From assembly GCF_000745175.1 (NCBI RefSeq), contig NZ_JQNI01000002.1:1463501-1527500 (forward strand): 64,000 bases of DNA, in the 5' to 3' direction. Both the position numbers and the translations under genes were made by a program. How positions within the stretch are numbered: position 1 is the first letter of the stretch; each line of letters begins with the position of its first letter. This stretch comes from Deinococcus sp. YIM 77859. GTDB lineage: Bacteria; Deinococcota; Deinococci; Deinococcales; Deinococcaceae. This document shows positions 34,525 to 49,816 of the stretch, piece after piece. The notes beneath the pieces are model-generated. The model saw nothing but the letters and a program-made list of their open reading frames with translations, ran no database searches and had not been told where the DNA came from.

Positions 34525-35853
34525 TTAGGCGGGCAGCGGCGCGTCGATCTGGCGACCCTCGCCCTGCTCCTCGGCAGCGACCTCGGGCACGAGGGTGGGC
34601 AGGTCCTCCCCGTTCAGGGCCCGCTGAAGGCGAGTCTCGTCGATGGCGTTCTCGCTGCGGGCGATCACCAGGGCGGCCACGCTGTTCCCGATGAAGTTGG
34701 TGAGCGCACGCGCCTCGCTCATAAAACGGTCGATGCCCAGGATCAGGGCCAGACCCGCGACGGGCACATGCCCCACCGCGCTGAGGGTGGCCGCCAGGGT
34801 GATGAAGCCGCTGCCGGTCACGCCCGCCGCTCCCTTGGAGGTCAGCAGCAGCACGCCCAGCAGCCCAAGCTGCTGCCCTAGGCTGAGGTCAGTGTTGGTG
34901 GCCTGCGCGATGAAGAGGGCCGCCATCGTCAGGTAGATGGAGGTGCCGTCGAGGTTGAAGGAGTACCCGGCGGGCACGACGAGGCCCACCACGCTCTTTT
35001 GCGCCCCGGCGTGTTCCAGCTTGGCGATCAGGCGCGGCAGGGCGCTCTCGCTGGAGGAGGTGCCCAGCACCAGCAGCAGTTCTTCCTTGATGTAGCGGAT
35101 CAGCTTCAGGATGGAGAATCCGGCGAGTCGGGCGATCAAGCCCAGCACCACGAACACGAACAGCAGGCAGGTGATGTAAAAGGCCACCATCAGGTAGCCG
35201 AGCTGCGCGAGGGTCCCCACCCCGTACTTGCCGATGGTAAAGGCCATCGCCCCAAAGGCCCCGATGGGCGCGAGCCGCATGATGAACCCGAGCATCACGA
35301 AGACGGCGCTGTTCACGGCCTCGATGCCCGCCAGGATGGTCTGGCCCACCTTGCCCAGCCGCAGCAGGGCGAAGCCAAACAGGAGCGCGACAAGCAGCAC
35401 CTGAAGGAGGTCTCCTTGGGTAAAGGCGCTCACCAGCGTGTCGGGGATGATATGCAGGACGAAGTCGGCAACCGACTGCTCCCCGGCCGCCTCGGTATAC
35501 CGGCTGATGCCGCTGGTATCGAGGGTGGCGGGGTCCACGTTCATGCCGCGGCCCGGGCCAAGCACGTTCACGACCACCATCCCGATCACCAGCGCAAAGG
35601 TCGTCACGACCTCGAAATAAAGCAGCGCCTTGCCGCCCACGCGCCCGACCTTTTTGGTGTCGCGCATATGCGCAATGCCGCTCACGACGGTGGCGAAAAT
35701 GATCGGCGCGATGATCATCTTGATCAGCTTGATAAAGCCGTCACCAAGCGGCTTGAGGCTCTCGCCGAAGCTGGGAAACAAAAACCCCACCACGACACCC
35801 AGCGCGATGGCGATCAGCACCTGAACATACAAACTGCGGAAGATTCTGGGCAT
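34525..35853 (-). CDS. dctA: C4-dicarboxylate:cation symporter DctA-like
   Basis: Sodium- or proton-coupled carrier of the DAACS/GltP family, 442 residues. It has the hairpin loop HP1 [18 protein letters not shown], the NMDG-like motif region [21 protein letters not shown], and HP2 [19 protein letters not shown], followed by the substrate-Arg/Asp helix [19 protein letters not shown]. These match DctA. It is divergent from a CitA-type sensor/regulator pair that may control it. ATG at 35853. Confidence 0.92.
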   Translation of the reverse strand: MPRIFRSLYVQVLIAIALGVVVGFLFPSFGESLKPLGDGFIKLIKMIIAPIIFATVVSGIAHMRDTKKVGRVGGKALLYFEVVTTFALVIGMVVVNVLGPGRGMNVDPATLDTSGISRYTEAAGEQSVADFVLHIIPDTLVSAFTQGDLLQVLLVALLFGFALLRLGKVGQTILAGIEAVNSAVFVMLGFIMRLAPIGAFGAMAFTIGKYGVGTLAQLGYLMVAFYITCLLFVFVVLGLIARLAGFSILKLIRYIKEELLLVLGTSSSESALPRLIAKLEHAGAQKSVVGLVVPAGYSFNLDGTSIYLTMAALFIAQATNTDLSLGQQLGLLGVLLLTSKGAAGVTGSGFITLAATLSAVGHVPVAGLALILGIDRFMSEARALTNFIGNSVAALVIARSENAIDETRLQRALNGEDLPTLVPEVAAEEQGEGRQIDAPLPA

Positions 35854-36128
35854 ACCTAGACCTCACCGAAAGGGAACACAGACAGGACACCACGGGCCTT
35901 AGGCCGTCCCCCACACGGGAGGGCACAAAGACCAACGCAAAACAGAAGGTGCCTGGACATGATGCCCCACCGTCTCCGGCTGGCGTACGCCCGCGGCCCG
36001 CACCCGGCCTTCCCCCAAGACTTTTGTCCTGCTGGACGCACAAAATACGCAGGCTTCCAAGCGGGGTATTGTCCACAGCGTGAACGAAATTCCAGGGGGG
36101 AGGTCCAGGGTCTGCCACACTGACCCCG
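35854..36128. promoter_or_regulatory. Divergent control region of dctA and the sensor kinase
   Basis: 275 bp between the divergent transporter and two-component genes. A dyad TTTTGTCC (36022-36029) ... GGAC (36034-36037) ... ACAAAA (36040-36045) stands out, a candidate site for the CitB-type regulator. No SD or convincing -35/-10 pair was identified for either side. Confidence 0.3.
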
Positions 36129-37774
<1,646 letters not shown>

Positions 37775-37778
<4 letters not shown>

Positions 37779-38431
37779 CGCCCCCCATCCGCACCCTGAT
37801 CGTGGAAGACGACCCCCGCATCGCCGCGCTGCACCGGGGCCTGCTGGAGGGCGCCGGGGACTTCGAGGTGCTGGGCACCGCCGAGACGCTGCGGGTGGCG
37901 CGGGCGATGGCCGAAACGCTGCGGCCCGAGCTGCTGCTGCTCGACGTGTACCTGCCCGACGGGCGCGGCTTGGACCTGCTGCGCGAGCTGCGCGCCCGTT
38001 CCGAGCGGGTCGACGCGGTCCTGCTCACCGCGGCCAGCGACATTCCCAGCGTGCAAGATGCCCTCGCCCTGGGAGCTGCCGACTACCTGGTCAAGCCGTC
38101 TTCGCCCGAGCGCTTTGCCCTGGCCCTTGACCGAGTGCGCGAGCGGGCCGCCCTGTGGAAACAGGACGCGGTGCGGCAGGGCCACCTCGACGCGCTGTTT
38201 GCCCGGCTCCCCGCGCCCCCCGCTGGCCTCGATCCCGACACCCTGCACCGCGTGCGGGCGGCCCTACGGGGCGGAGGGGCCCAGAGTGCCCGCGAGATCG
38301 GGGCGCTGCTCGGTCTCAGCCGCGTCACCGCCTGGCGCTACCTCGAACACCTCGTCGAGGCGGGCGAGGCCACCGCCGAGACGGACGCGCAGGGCATCGG
38401 CCGACCGGTCAAGCGCTACCGCCGGGCGTGA
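37775..38431 (+). CDS. CitB/DcuR-type response regulator
   Basis: Two-component transcription regulator, 218 residues. The receiver domain has the acidic pair in LIVEDDPR, phospho-acceptor Asp57 ([11 protein letters not shown]) and Lys in [10 protein letters not shown]. The C-terminal half (about 140-215) is the helix-turn-helix ([27 protein letters not shown]). GTG start overlaps the kinase stop (GTGA). Confidence 0.92.
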
Positions 38432-38481
38432 CCCTGTTCCTGAGGGGGGAACGCGCCGCGTTCTTCGGCGCGGGGGGGTGG

Positions 38482-38487
38482 TACGCT
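38482..38487 (+). promoter_or_regulatory. Possible -10 box for lpd
   Basis: TACGCT lies 10 nt before the ATG at 38498 with no Shine-Dalgarno; the leader would be very short or absent. Confidence 0.3.
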
Positions 38488-38497
38488 CGGGAACGGT

Positions 38498-39904
<1,407 letters not shown>

Positions 39905-40081
39905 CGAGCGGTCAGCAGTCCGTCAAGTCAGCCGTCAGGAGAAGAGGGCGGGAATGCGGTGGCGTTCCGCCCCTTCCCGTTCTTATACGGATGCCGGCCC
40001 CAGCCGTTCTGGAAGCCGTCCCTTTTCCTCCCCCCGCTGGTCGGGGTTCACAGGGACGGCATCTCTCAACCGGAATCCATG

Positions 40082-41509
<1,428 letters not shown>

Positions 41510-41552
41510 GCTGCCCCAACTGTAACAGCGGGCGACCGACGGCGCAGGGCAG

Positions 41553-41581
41553 TTGACGGATCTAAGACCCTCCGCTATTCT
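41553..41581 (+). promoter_or_regulatory. Sigma-70 promoter of tRNA-Glu
   Basis: TTGACG (41553-41558) and TATTCT (41576-41581) with a 17-bp spacer, about 60 bp upstream of the tRNA. This is the best canonical promoter in the window. Confidence 0.8.
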
Positions 41582-41627
41582 TCCGTGCGTGCCCGCAAGG
41601 GTGCCCCTTGAAAGGCAGCGAGCAACC

Positions 41628-41715
<88 letters not shown>

Positions 41716-41721
41716 AAAAAG

Positions 41722-41745
41722 CCTCCGCCTCGGCGGAGGTTTTTT
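41722..41745 (+). terminator. Intrinsic terminator of tRNA-Glu
   Basis: CCTCCGCC-TC-GGCGGAGG stem followed by a T6 tract, directly after the tRNA. An A6 run in front lets it also stop the convergent rmlB transcript. Confidence 0.9.
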
Positions 41746-41755
41746 CGTTGTCTCC

Positions 41756-42790
41756 TCATGGTTTGGGAGGCGCTCTTTCCGCCAGGCGCTCGGCGTACTG
41801 CCGCTCGTAGTACTGGCGGAACTCACCCGAGCGGATCGGCTCCCACCACCAGCGGTTGTCTGCGTACCAGCGTGCCGCTTCCGCTACCGCCTGCCGGGGG
41901 TCGTGGTTCGGCGCCCAGCCCAGGGCTCTTAGCTTATCCACGTTCATGGAGTAGCGTCGGTCATGGCCCGGGCGGTCGGCGACGTGCCGGATCAGGCTGC
42001 GATCCTTCCCCAGCGTCTCTAGCACGATCTCCACCATCTCCAGGTTGGTCATCTCACGGCCCGTTCCCACGTTGTACACTTCGCCCATCTCGCCCCGCAG
42101 CAGCACGGTTTCGATGCCGGTACAGTGGTCGTCCACATGGGCGTAGTCGCGCATCTGCCGGCCGTCGCCGTACACCGGCAGCACTTCGCCCAGGATCGCG
42201 TTCGTGCTGAACAGCGGCACGGCCTTTTCCGGGTGCTGGTACGGCCCCACGTTGTTCGCGCCCCGCGTGATCGTCACCGGGAGGCCGTAGGTGATGAAGT
42301 ATGCCTGTACGAGCTGGTCGGCAGCCGCCTTGCTCGCCGCGTAGGGACTGCGCGGGGCGAGCGGGTCCGTCTCAACACTCTGGTGCCCCTCAGGAATATG
42401 GCCGTACACCTCATCGGTGCTGACGTGGTGCAGACGCAGACCCAATTCGCGGGCCACTTCCAGCAGGACATGGGTGCCGCGCACGTTCGTCTCGGTAAAG
42501 ACCAGCGGCCCCAGGATGCTCTGATCCACATGCGTCTCGGCGGCAAAGTTGACGATCAGATCGATCTCGTTGGTCTGGCAGGTCCGGCGCACCAGTTCCA
42601 GGTCAGCAACGTCACCGACGACCAGCGACAGGTTGGGGGTTTCCCACAGGTCATGCAGATTCTCGCGGCGGCCCGCATAGGTGAGTTTGTCGTACACGAC
42701 AACCTTGCTTGCCGGATGTCGCGCGAGCCAGTAGCGCACAAAGTTGCTCCCGATAAAGCCGCAGCCCCCAGTGACAAGAAGTTTCTTCAC
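41756..42790 (-). CDS. rfbB: dTDP-glucose 4,6-dehydratase
   Basis: Converts dTDP-glucose to dTDP-4-keto-6-deoxyglucose on the rhamnose pathway, 344 residues. NAD site [16 protein letters not shown], the active-site [21 protein letters not shown] (Tyr/Lys), and [16 protein letters not shown]. The GTG at 42790 has GGAGG 6 nt ahead. It lies at one edge of the polysaccharide locus; its pathway partner RmlA is at 54271. No rmlC or rmlD is in the window. Confidence 0.94.
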   Translation of the reverse strand: MKKLLVTGGCGFIGSNFVRYWLARHPASKVVVYDKLTYAGRRENLHDLWETPNLSLVVGDVADLELVRRTCQTNEIDLIVNFAAETHVDQSILGPLVFTETNVRGTHVLLEVARELGLRLHHVSTDEVYGHIPEGHQSVETDPLAPRSPYAASKAAADQLVQAYFITYGLPVTITRGANNVGPYQHPEKAVPLFSTNAILGEVLPVYGDGRQMRDYAHVDDHCTGIETVLLRGEMGEVYNVGTGREMTNLEMVEIVLETLGKDRSLIRHVADRPGHDRRYSMNVDKLRALGWAPNHDPRQAVAEAARWYADNRWWWEPIRSGEFRQYYERQYAERLAERAPPKP

Positions 42791-42824
42791 ATGTTCCTCC
42801 CCCCGAACGGTGCATCCCCCTCCC

Positions 42825-42830
42825 TATACT
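42825..42830 (+). promoter_or_regulatory. -10 box of a probable leaderless promoter for the O-antigen ligase-like gene
   Basis: TATACT lies 7 nt before the GTG at 42838, with the same CCCTATACT context as at 25366. No Shine-Dalgarno. Confidence 0.5.
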
Positions 42831-42837
42831 GGCCCGC

Positions 42838-44001
42838 GTGAGTTCCCCCCCGGCTGCCGCCCCCGCTTGTTCTCCACCGAAGTGGGTTCCCTGGCTGATC
42901 GCGTTCGTTCCCATCTTTCCACCGCTGTACCTGGCCGCCCTGGGCTGTCTGGGGCAGTTGCGCACGCTGCCGCTCACCGCCCGCTACATTCTGTTCTTCT
43001 TTGCCAGCACCCAACTGGTCGCGGCCCTCTTCACGCCGCGGCCCCTGCTCTCGCTCGCGCTGGCGGCGGCCCGCACGCTGCTGATCCTCGCCATGATCGC
43101 TGCCGGAGTGTACCTGCGGGAGAGCCGAAACCTCAGGCCCCTGCTGTGGGGCCAACTGCTGATCTTTGTGACGGCCTGGGGCTACACGCTGACCACACAA
43201 GGCTTTGCGGGCGTGCAGGCGCGGCTGGGCCATCCCTACTACTACATCGTGTCGCTGGGGCTGGTGGCGGTGGTGGCCCTGTGGCTCATCGTGTTCTGGC
43301 GGGGCGGACGGCTGTGGTGGCGCCTGCCCGCCGGAGGTCTTGCCCTCGCCACCTTTCTGGCGGCCGGAAGCCGGGGGCCGCTGCTCGCACTGGGGGTAGG
43401 AAGCCTGGCGGCCCTCGCCTTTGCCGGGAAACAGCGGCGCTGGTGGGTGCTCCTCCCGGGCGTGCTGGTCCTCGTTCTCGCCGGGGCGGCCAGCACGCTG
43501 AAGTTGCCGCTGAAACCGGTCGAGCGGCTCCTCAATGACCAGACCACTGGGCGCGAGTACGTCTGGAGGGACGCCGTGCTGGGCTGGCAGACTTCTCCCC
43601 TTGGAGGTGTCGGTCCCTACCAGGGGGGCCCCTATCTGACCTACCTCTTCAAGGATGGCTGTCAGCTCACCCCCACCCTCCAGCGCAATGACATTCAGTG
43701 CCCGGAAAGCCTAAGCCGCTGGTCCAGCGTGTGGCTGATCGCCCACAACGCCTGGCTCCACTGGCTGCTAGAAAGCGGCGTGATTGGGCTGGTGGGGCTG
43801 ATCACTGTAATGGGCTATGCCCTATGGCAGACCACCCTCACCCGTGACCCCTTTACGATCAGCGTCCTGTTCGGCTTTACTGCCATGAATGTGGTGGATG
43901 TCGTGATTGCCCTGCCCAGTCAGCACTTCGCGGAGTTGTGGTGGGTGGGTGTGGGGAGCAGTCTCTGTTCTGCCCGCCTCGCCACACAGGGGCCAGCATG
44001 A
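42838..44001 (+). CDS. O-antigen ligase / Wzy-like membrane protein
   Basis: Polytopic membrane protein of 387 residues with about ten hydrophobic segments. [23 protein letters not shown] is typical of the WaaL/Wzy superfamily (ASGSRG motif), followed by a periplasmic loop (about 225-305) and [25 protein letters not shown], which resembles the H-N-x-x-L-x-x-L-xxxG ligase/polymerase motif. It could ligate or polymerise the exopolysaccharide. GTG start at 42838. Confidence 0.8.
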   Translation: MSSPPAAAPACSPPKWVPWLIAFVPIFPPLYLAALGCLGQLRTLPLTARYILFFFASTQLVAALFTPRPLLSLALAAARTLLILAMIAAGVYLRESRNLRPLLWGQLLIFVTAWGYTLTTQGFAGVQARLGHPYYYIVSLGLVAVVALWLIVFWRGGRLWWRLPAGGLALATFLAAGSRGPLLALGVGSLAALAFAGKQRRWWVLLPGVLVLVLAGAASTLKLPLKPVERLLNDQTTGREYVWRDAVLGWQTSPLGGVGPYQGGPYLTYLFKDGCQLTPTLQRNDIQCPESLSRWSSVWLIAHNAWLHWLLESGVIGLVGLITVMGYALWQTTLTRDPFTISVLFGFTAMNVVDVVIALPSQHFAELWWVGVGSSLCSARLATQGPA

Positions 44002-44981
44002 CAGCCGTTAACGTCATCCCCAGCGTTGCCCCCAGTATCCAAAAGTTACTGGAGGGACCGCAGCTTGAGGGTTTCAGTGTCCAGGAGAGCTGGGGCCGCT
44101 GGACCCTGGGAAAGCAGGCCAGCGTACGCTTCAGGTTGGTAGAGCCGCAGAACCTCGTCCTGTCCTACCGGGGCGTCCTGCCCTTAAAAGACCAGACCCT
44201 CACAGTCACGCTCGACGGTCGGTCCATCGGCCTTTTCCGTCAACCGGAAGGTAAAGATTTTCAACTGTTCGCGCAAAAGGTGCTCTTGTCGCTACCAGCT
44301 GGCCCCCATCATCTGCAGTTCAGGACGAATGCCAGCAACAGGGGCGGCACAACCCCGCCCTTCGCGCCCCAGGACACCCGTGATCTGGGGGTCAGTCTGG
44401 AGGTTTTAAATTTTCAGGCCCCGCGGGTTCTTTCTCCAACCTCTTCGGGGGAGAATTGGCGCGACTTTGTCTATAACATCTACCCTTCTCTGAATTCCCC
44501 TGTCTACTTCCCAGTGGGGAGGGCGGGGGCGTCCCTGGTCTTCTCCAAGTCGCCCGGTACCCAACAGACCCTGAAATATGGGCTTTTGCGGGCCTCCCCC
44601 ACACAGACTTTCGTGATGCGTCTTGATGGCGGACCCCCAGTCCCTCTTCCAGGCCCTGCTCGCGGCCATCTCGTGCAGGGGACGTGGCCGCTGCCCTCCT
44701 CGCTTTCCCCTGGACTCCACCATCTCAACATCACCGTGGCGTCACCGGTTCCGGCACCTCTCCCGCTTGGTCTCACAGCCGAGACCACCCTGCCCGCCAG
44801 CGAAGTCAGGTTCGCCGTTCAGTACCTGCGACTCCAGTCTACTCCGCCGCTTTCTGATCTGCCGCTGAACCGGGCATCCGGGGGGGGCCTGCTGCTGCTG
44901 TCGCTTGCCCTCCTCCTGTCGCTTGCGTCGCTCTTCTGGCTGCTATTTGGAGGGAGTCTTCACCGGCGCGGCCACTCCTAG
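43998..44981 (+). CDS. Membrane-anchored beta-rich hypothetical protein
   Basis: 327-residue protein whose ATG overlaps the stop of the O-antigen ligase-like gene (ATGA). The bulk (1-290) is beta-rich with [24 protein letters not shown] beginning, no Cys, and repeated NFQ/VLS-type strands. A single transmembrane helix near the C-terminus ([24 protein letters not shown], about 294-318) is followed by a basic tail. No signal peptide is seen. It probably works with the preceding polysaccharide protein; the function is unknown. Confidence 0.75.
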   Translation: MTAVNVIPSVAPSIQKLLEGPQLEGFSVQESWGRWTLGKQASVRFRLVEPQNLVLSYRGVLPLKDQTLTVTLDGRSIGLFRQPEGKDFQLFAQKVLLSLPAGPHHLQFRTNASNRGGTTPPFAPQDTRDLGVSLEVLNFQAPRVLSPTSSGENWRDFVYNIYPSLNSPVYFPVGRAGASLVFSKSPGTQQTLKYGLLRASPTQTFVMRLDGGPPVPLPGPARGHLVQGTWPLPSSLSPGLHHLNITVASPVPAPLPLGLTAETTLPASEVRFAVQYLRLQSTPPLSDLPLNRASGGGLLLLSLALLLSLASLFWLLFGGSLHRRGHS

Positions 44982-45010
44982 CAGCGTTCGGGGAGGACCG
45001 AGCACCGGGA

Positions 45011-46177
45011 TTAGGTTGCCAGAGACTCTCCCGGAACTAGGCGCATCACGGCCTGTTCAGGGTCCTCACCCTGGAGCCGGGCAGCATAGGCCACCTGGAC
45101 AATTTCGCGGAGTTCGCGTTCGAAGCGTTCCGGAGAGAAGCGTTCTGCGTTGGCCCGAATGACCTGGGGATCGAAGGCATGCGCCTGCGACTCGAACAAT
45201 TCCACCGCCCGGCTCAGGCTCTCCACATTCTGCTGTCCGAACAGCACCCCTGTCTTGCCGGGAATGACGGTTTCTAAGCTTCCCCCCTTGCCATAGGCAA
45301 TGACGGGTGCTCCAGCCGCCTGGGCTTCTACGGGCACGATGCCGAAATCCTCATCGGCAGCAAAGACAAAGGCCTTGCAGCGATTCATGTACTCCGCGAC
45401 CACCTCGTCGGGCTGTCGCCCCAGCAACTGCACGCTGGGGCCTGCCAGCGCCTTGACCTTAGCGAAGTCCGGCCCGTCCCCAATCACAACCAGTGGCTTT
45501 CCTAGACGGCGGAAGGTCTTGACGATCAGGTCCAGTTTCTTGTAGGGCACAAACCGCGACATGGTGAAGTAGAACTCCTCACGCGGCTGGGTCGGGTCGA
45601 AGCGGTTGATCGCCACCGGGGGATAGAGCACACGGGCAGGCCGCCGGTAAGTACGCCAGATGCGCCGCGCCACGTACTCGCTATTGGCTACGAACACATC
45701 TACACGGTTGGCGGCCACCGCATCCCAGAGACGAATGTAGTGCAGAACAATCTTCGCCAGGGTCGCCTTGACACCCTTGGTCAGGTTCGCCTCACGCAAA
45801 TACTGCTGGTAAAGGTCCCAGGCGTACCGAATGGGGGAATGGACATAACTGACGTGCAACTGTTCAGCGTTGACCAACACACCCTTAGAGACCGCGTAAC
45901 TACTTGAAAGGATCACGTCGTAATCTGTCAGATCAAACTGCTCGATTGTATAGGGCATGATGGGGAGATAGGAGCGGTAGTTCGTCCTCCCCCTAGGTAG
46001 AGAATCGATCAGTGAGGGAATGACCCTCTTGCTACCGATGAGCGTCCCCTTGAAGACCTCTGGGGCATAAACGAGTGTATGAATGTCAGCATCAGGGAAG
46101 ACGCGTAACATACCTTCCAGCACCGTTTCGGCTCCCGCCGAAGTAACCAACCATTCATGCACAATTGTGAGTTTCAT
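45011..46177 (-). CDS. Glycosyltransferase family 4 (WbaZ-like)
   Basis: GT-B fold sugar transferase of the exopolysaccharide operon, 388 residues. N-terminal domain [20 protein letters not shown], then [17 protein letters not shown] typical of the WbaZ/mannosyltransferase group, and a C-terminal nucleotide-sugar site [20 protein letters not shown] with the E-x7-E pattern. Last gene of the operon; its start overlaps the polymerase stop by 4 bp. Donor could be GDP-mannose, given manC upstream. Confidence 0.88.
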   Translation of the reverse strand: MKLTIVHEWLVTSAGAETVLEGMLRVFPDADIHTLVYAPEVFKGTLIGSKRVIPSLIDSLPRGRTNYRSYLPIMPYTIEQFDLTDYDVILSSSYAVSKGVLVNAEQLHVSYVHSPIRYAWDLYQQYLREANLTKGVKATLAKIVLHYIRLWDAVAANRVDVFVANSEYVARRIWRTYRRPARVLYPPVAINRFDPTQPREEFYFTMSRFVPYKKLDLIVKTFRRLGKPLVVIGDGPDFAKVKALAGPSVQLLGRQPDEVVAEYMNRCKAFVFAADEDFGIVPVEAQAAGAPVIAYGKGGSLETVIPGKTGVLFGQQNVESLSRAVELFESQAHAFDPQVIRANAERFSPERFERELREIVQVAYAARLQGEDPEQAVMRLVPGESLAT

Positions 46178-47496
46178 CTATCTACTCTCCAAGAATACCC
46201 ATTTGCCACAGGTTTTCTGTATCTATTCAAATCTAAGCCATTCTGTGTCAATCTATTTCTTTCTAGATACCTCCTTACTATCTTATCGAATAGATAAATA
46301 ACAACAGCTGTAATAATAAAAAATGGCGCTCGAGACGAGTAGATACTGTTTGTCCTTAATTGGTCTAGCACAAGTGAGTACATTGGAGGAAACAGCATTA
46401 TCCCTATTCGACCTAGTCTTCTATAATCTCTGTAGAGAATAGATACAATGACATAGGAAGCCAATAATATCATCATCCCCCACATACCAGCGTCCAGAAA
46501 AGAATATCCGTAAATCCCAAAGGTGTTATACCTAGGATCTGCTCCAAGTTTTGCTGCGTAGGAGAAGTCATCTCTTCGAGTTTTTATAGGTATATGCCCA
46601 AACAATCCTTCATATACAGACTCCGTGCCCAGGGCTTGACTCACAAACGGGATATCAAAAGTTGATCTCAGCGTCCAGTAAAGCGTCTGCCCCTGCTGAT
46701 TGTGGCTGATAACATTGAAACCATTTAAAATAGAAACGGAATAATACTTCGTCAATGTCTCCAATCCTTTTTTCCAATCAGAATCTATTCTTGAGGCCTG
46801 CAAATATACTAAGCCCAAAAAAGATAAAAGGATGAATAACAAAAGAATTACAGCACTTCTTATACTAAGTCTGTACTTGAGCGATGTAATCACGATTATT
46901 GACACTATGATGTCTATAAATATGATTCTTGAGGCAAGCAAGCTACCGAATATGGTCGCAAAAACAGAAGACACCAGGATCAGGATCAGAGAGCCGAAAC
47001 CGACTCGCCTCAAAAGGACAGGTGCAATAAGCACAGGTAGGGCATAATTGGCTCCCATGATATAGGTCATATATCTCGGTAGGTTCGCCTGCAATTCAGT
47101 CACGATAGACTGAGATCCCAACATGTCAACAGCTCGGCTGATACCACCGTAATATACGACAAGATTTAGGATAGCGAAAGCATTTAACACCGTTATAAAG
47201 CATATCAAAAGGGCGCAAAAATAATAAGATGCGGGCAAAAAATAGTCATTCGGAGTGGCGTCAAAACTCGTTCTAGAGAGTTGGACCCTCTGTATAACAG
47301 TATGATACAGAAGGTATATAATCAGCGGCAGGATCACGAATATTATATATCCAGGGTCTGATGATGCTTGATGCCATATAAGCACAAGCGCAAGAATGCT
47401 TTGTAATGCTATTATGAGTGCCGGGTTAAATAACAATGCAGCACTGTATTTCACATCCCTACCAAATTTTATCTCTCCCGAAGACGTCTTTTTCAT
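46174..47496 (-). CDS. Oligosaccharide repeat-unit polymerase (Wzy)
   Basis: Membrane protein of 440 residues with about ten to eleven hydrophobic segments and no other domain. Long periplasmic loops and the mixed Ile/Leu/Tyr composition match Wzy polymerases, which are too diverse for a signature motif. Clearly AT-richer than the window average. It lies between two glycosyltransferases with 4-bp overlaps, the expected place for the polymerase of the repeat unit. Confidence 0.75.
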   Translation of the reverse strand: MKKTSSGEIKFGRDVKYSAALLFNPALIIALQSILALVLIWHQASSDPGYIIFVILPLIIYLLYHTVIQRVQLSRTSFDATPNDYFLPASYYFCALLICFITVLNAFAILNLVVYYGGISRAVDMLGSQSIVTELQANLPRYMTYIMGANYALPVLIAPVLLRRVGFGSLILILVSSVFATIFGSLLASRIIFIDIIVSIIVITSLKYRLSIRSAVILLLFILLSFLGLVYLQASRIDSDWKKGLETLTKYYSVSILNGFNVISHNQQGQTLYWTLRSTFDIPFVSQALGTESVYEGLFGHIPIKTRRDDFSYAAKLGADPRYNTFGIYGYSFLDAGMWGMMILLASYVIVSILYRDYRRLGRIGIMLFPPMYSLVLDQLRTNSIYSSRAPFFIITAVVIYLFDKIVRRYLERNRLTQNGLDLNRYRKPVANGYSWRVDR

Positions 47497-48542
47497 AACA
47501 AGGATTCGTAAGCCTTTTTCGTTTCTATACCAACACTTTCCCAGGTAAATCGGTGCGGCAACTCGAATGGATCGCGCCTTACGTTATAGATACTCCTCAC
47601 AAGAGCGTTTTTGATGCTATCTACTCTGTAGGGAGTACATATTTCTACCCTTTTGCCCAACCACTCACCAAAGTATGTTTCCACTGGACAGAAAGGAGGA
47701 GATGCCACAACCAGATTTAAGCCACATGCCAGAGCTTCCAGGCTACTCAATCCAGGTGACTCACGGAATGAGGGTAGGGCGTGAATTGAATGACGCCTCA
47801 TGATAGAGGGCATTTCCGACTGACTGACATGACTTACGACAGTATAGCCAAATTTATCCGCCGCCTTTCTTACGGAGTCGGCGTATCCAGGAAAAGGGCC
47901 ATCTCTACCGACTAGGGTCAACTTGAGACCATCTATCTGAGAAACGGCCTTGATCAGATTCATCTGATTCTTCGTCGGTTCAAGCCTAGCGAAGCAAACC
48001 ACTCCATCTCCGATCTCGGAAAATTTAAAAATCTTGGTATCCACGGCATTTAGAATCACTCGGTATGGTGAGAGCTTCTCTCCAAAATCACGCCGAACGT
48101 ACAACATCTCTTCTTCAGAGTTCGGCAAGAGCAAATCTGCTTCCTGTAAAATTCTACGAAGGCTACTCAACTCTCCAGCCTTGAGGATCTTTACGGCCTC
48201 CTTTGCTAGAGGTCTTGCCAGGGCCCAGAAAGGAGAGATAGGCACGCTCATCCTGGCGAGTTGACCGGCCATCTGTGCATGTGACAGCTCCCACCAGATT
48301 GGCGATACCACTATTTTTTTGTTAAAACGTTTCCCGAGCGCGAAAGCCCTATTCGCCACCTCCGGCTCCTGGATACCGAAGATATGAACGAGATCCGACC
48401 ACTGAACGTTTTCGGCATTGGCAGGACCGAGACGGGCACACACGCCAGCGCCAAGCAGTGCTTTGTATGTGTTCACAACCTGAATGACATCACCACCTGG
48501 CTTCGTCTCCGCATCGGGTCGCGCAACGAGCAGTACCCTCAT
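47493..48542 (-). CDS. Glycosyltransferase family 4
   Basis: GT-B glycosyltransferase of 349 residues. N-terminal [20 protein letters not shown], middle NSEEEMLYVRRDFGEKLSPYRVILNAVD, and C-terminal HALPSFRESPGLSSLEALACGLNLVVA with the E-x7-E motif. Part of the overlapping exopolysaccharide operon; AT-rich. Confidence 0.85.
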   Translation of the reverse strand: MRVLLVARPDAETKPGGDVIQVVNTYKALLGAGVCARLGPANAENVQWSDLVHIFGIQEPEVANRAFALGKRFNKKIVVSPIWWELSHAQMAGQLARMSVPISPFWALARPLAKEAVKILKAGELSSLRRILQEADLLLPNSEEEMLYVRRDFGEKLSPYRVILNAVDTKIFKFSEIGDGVVCFARLEPTKNQMNLIKAVSQIDGLKLTLVGRDGPFPGYADSVRKAADKFGYTVVSHVSQSEMPSIMRRHSIHALPSFRESPGLSSLEALACGLNLVVASPPFCPVETYFGEWLGKRVEICTPYRVDSIKNALVRSIYNVRRDPFELPHRFTWESVGIETKKAYESLL

Positions 48543-49816
48543 ATCTTATATCCCTCCTTTTTTGCTAAAAAGACTGTTCTTAGTCTATAGATAAGAAGCA
48601 AAGTTAGAGATGTCTCTCCTAAAACCAGAGCAGCAGCAATGGCCCTGTAAGAATAAATGCCTGAAAACATAAATGAGATCGCAATTGATACCAACGCACT
48701 TACAGTGAAGGCTTTTGAGTACCATGCCTGTTCTCCGATATTGGTCATAATTTGTATCCCAAGAAAATTATTGACCACACCCAAAAGAATCCAGGGTATC
48801 AATATAAGCAGCGCATCCGAGTATACTTGATATTCGCTGCCAAAAACTATACCTATAGTACCAGAGTAGTGGATTAAAATCAGCATGAAAACGAGACCCA
48901 GTGTAGGAAAGGCGAGCCGCTTGGCCCAGGTCCCAACCATCCTGAGACCCTCCACAGTCGATCTAGCGAATGCCGCGCTTATGCGTGGATAAATTGCTTG
49001 AGTGAAAGGGGTCAGCAGGCTGGCAACTCCCTTACCTACCCTCTCGACCACAGCGTATCCTCCAACCACACTCGGAGCTGCATACAATCCCAAGATAAGT
49101 ACACCTGTATTGGTCAGTAACGCGCTGAAAAACATCGACTGGAAGATGTGCCAGCCGTCGAGTAACTCTTCCCTGATCCCTTTCCACGTCACACGATAGT
49201 TCTGAGCATCTAACACCGACAAAAGACGCGCCGCATACCACAGACAGAACAGACAGGCGAGCGCAGTTCCAAGACTCTGCGACCACAAAGCTAGAGCCAT
49301 ATCAGCAGAGGAGCGCACCAGAACGTAAGTTAGGAGAACACTGAAGATTCTCGAGAACAGCACAACGATACCTATTATAGACATCCTTTGGAGACCCTGA
49401 AAAAACCAGAGAGGCGTCAATGCATTACTAACCACTATAACTAAGATGGCAGATATCAATGTGAGGTTCAATTTTACATGAGGCATGAATTCTGCTATCG
49501 CCATCATAGCAGCGAATGCCGTACAAGCGAGCAGCAATCGAGCTGCCGTTATATTCTTGTAGACTCCACCAATATGATCACCGGTCTCGCGCAGTGATGC
49601 TATCTTTCGGGTTCCCGACAGCAAAAAGCCGTAGTCTGTAAGCACTAGTCCATATGCAACGATGGCCTGCAAAGTAGCAAACTGCCCATAGGAAGAGGTT
49701 CCAAGTACCCTGGCGAGATAAGGCAATATCAGCAGGGGTGCTATGTATCCAGAAATCTGAACCAAGTACAGCGCACCCGTGTTTTGAATGATTCGCCCAG
49801 AGAGGAAGCTTCTCAA
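48539..49816 (-). CDS. Wzx-type lipid-linked oligosaccharide flippase
   Basis: Polytopic MATE/PST-type membrane protein of 425 residues and about 12-14 hydrophobic segments, in the Wzx family. It begins at the TTG at 49816 that overlaps the stop of the wbaP-like gene (TTGA): [38 protein letters not shown] is the classic Wzx N-terminus. It moves undecaprenyl-linked repeat units across the inner membrane. AT-richer than neighbours. Confidence 0.85.
   Translation of the reverse strand: MRSFLSGRIIQNTGALYLVQISGYIAPLLILPYLARVLGTSSYGQFATLQAIVAYGLVLTDYGFLLSGTRKIASLRETGDHIGGVYKNITAARLLLACTAFAAMMAIAEFMPHVKLNLTLISAILVIVVSNALTPLWFFQGLQRMSIIGIVVLFSRIFSVLLTYVLVRSSADMALALWSQSLGTALACLFCLWYAARLLSVLDAQNYRVTWKGIREELLDGWHIFQSMFFSALLTNTGVLILGLYAAPSVVGGYAVVERVGKGVASLLTPFTQAIYPRISAAFARSTVEGLRMVGTWAKRLAFPTLGLVFMLILIHYSGTIGIVFGSEYQVYSDALLILIPWILLGVVNNFLGIQIMTNIGEQAWYSKAFTVSALVSIAISFMFSGIYSYRAIAAALVLGETSLTLLLIYRLRTVFLAKKEGYKI

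Noticed and set aside
39905..40081. Possible small gene between lpd and the phosphohexomutase
   Set aside because: Only short low-complexity frames without a ribosome-binding site.
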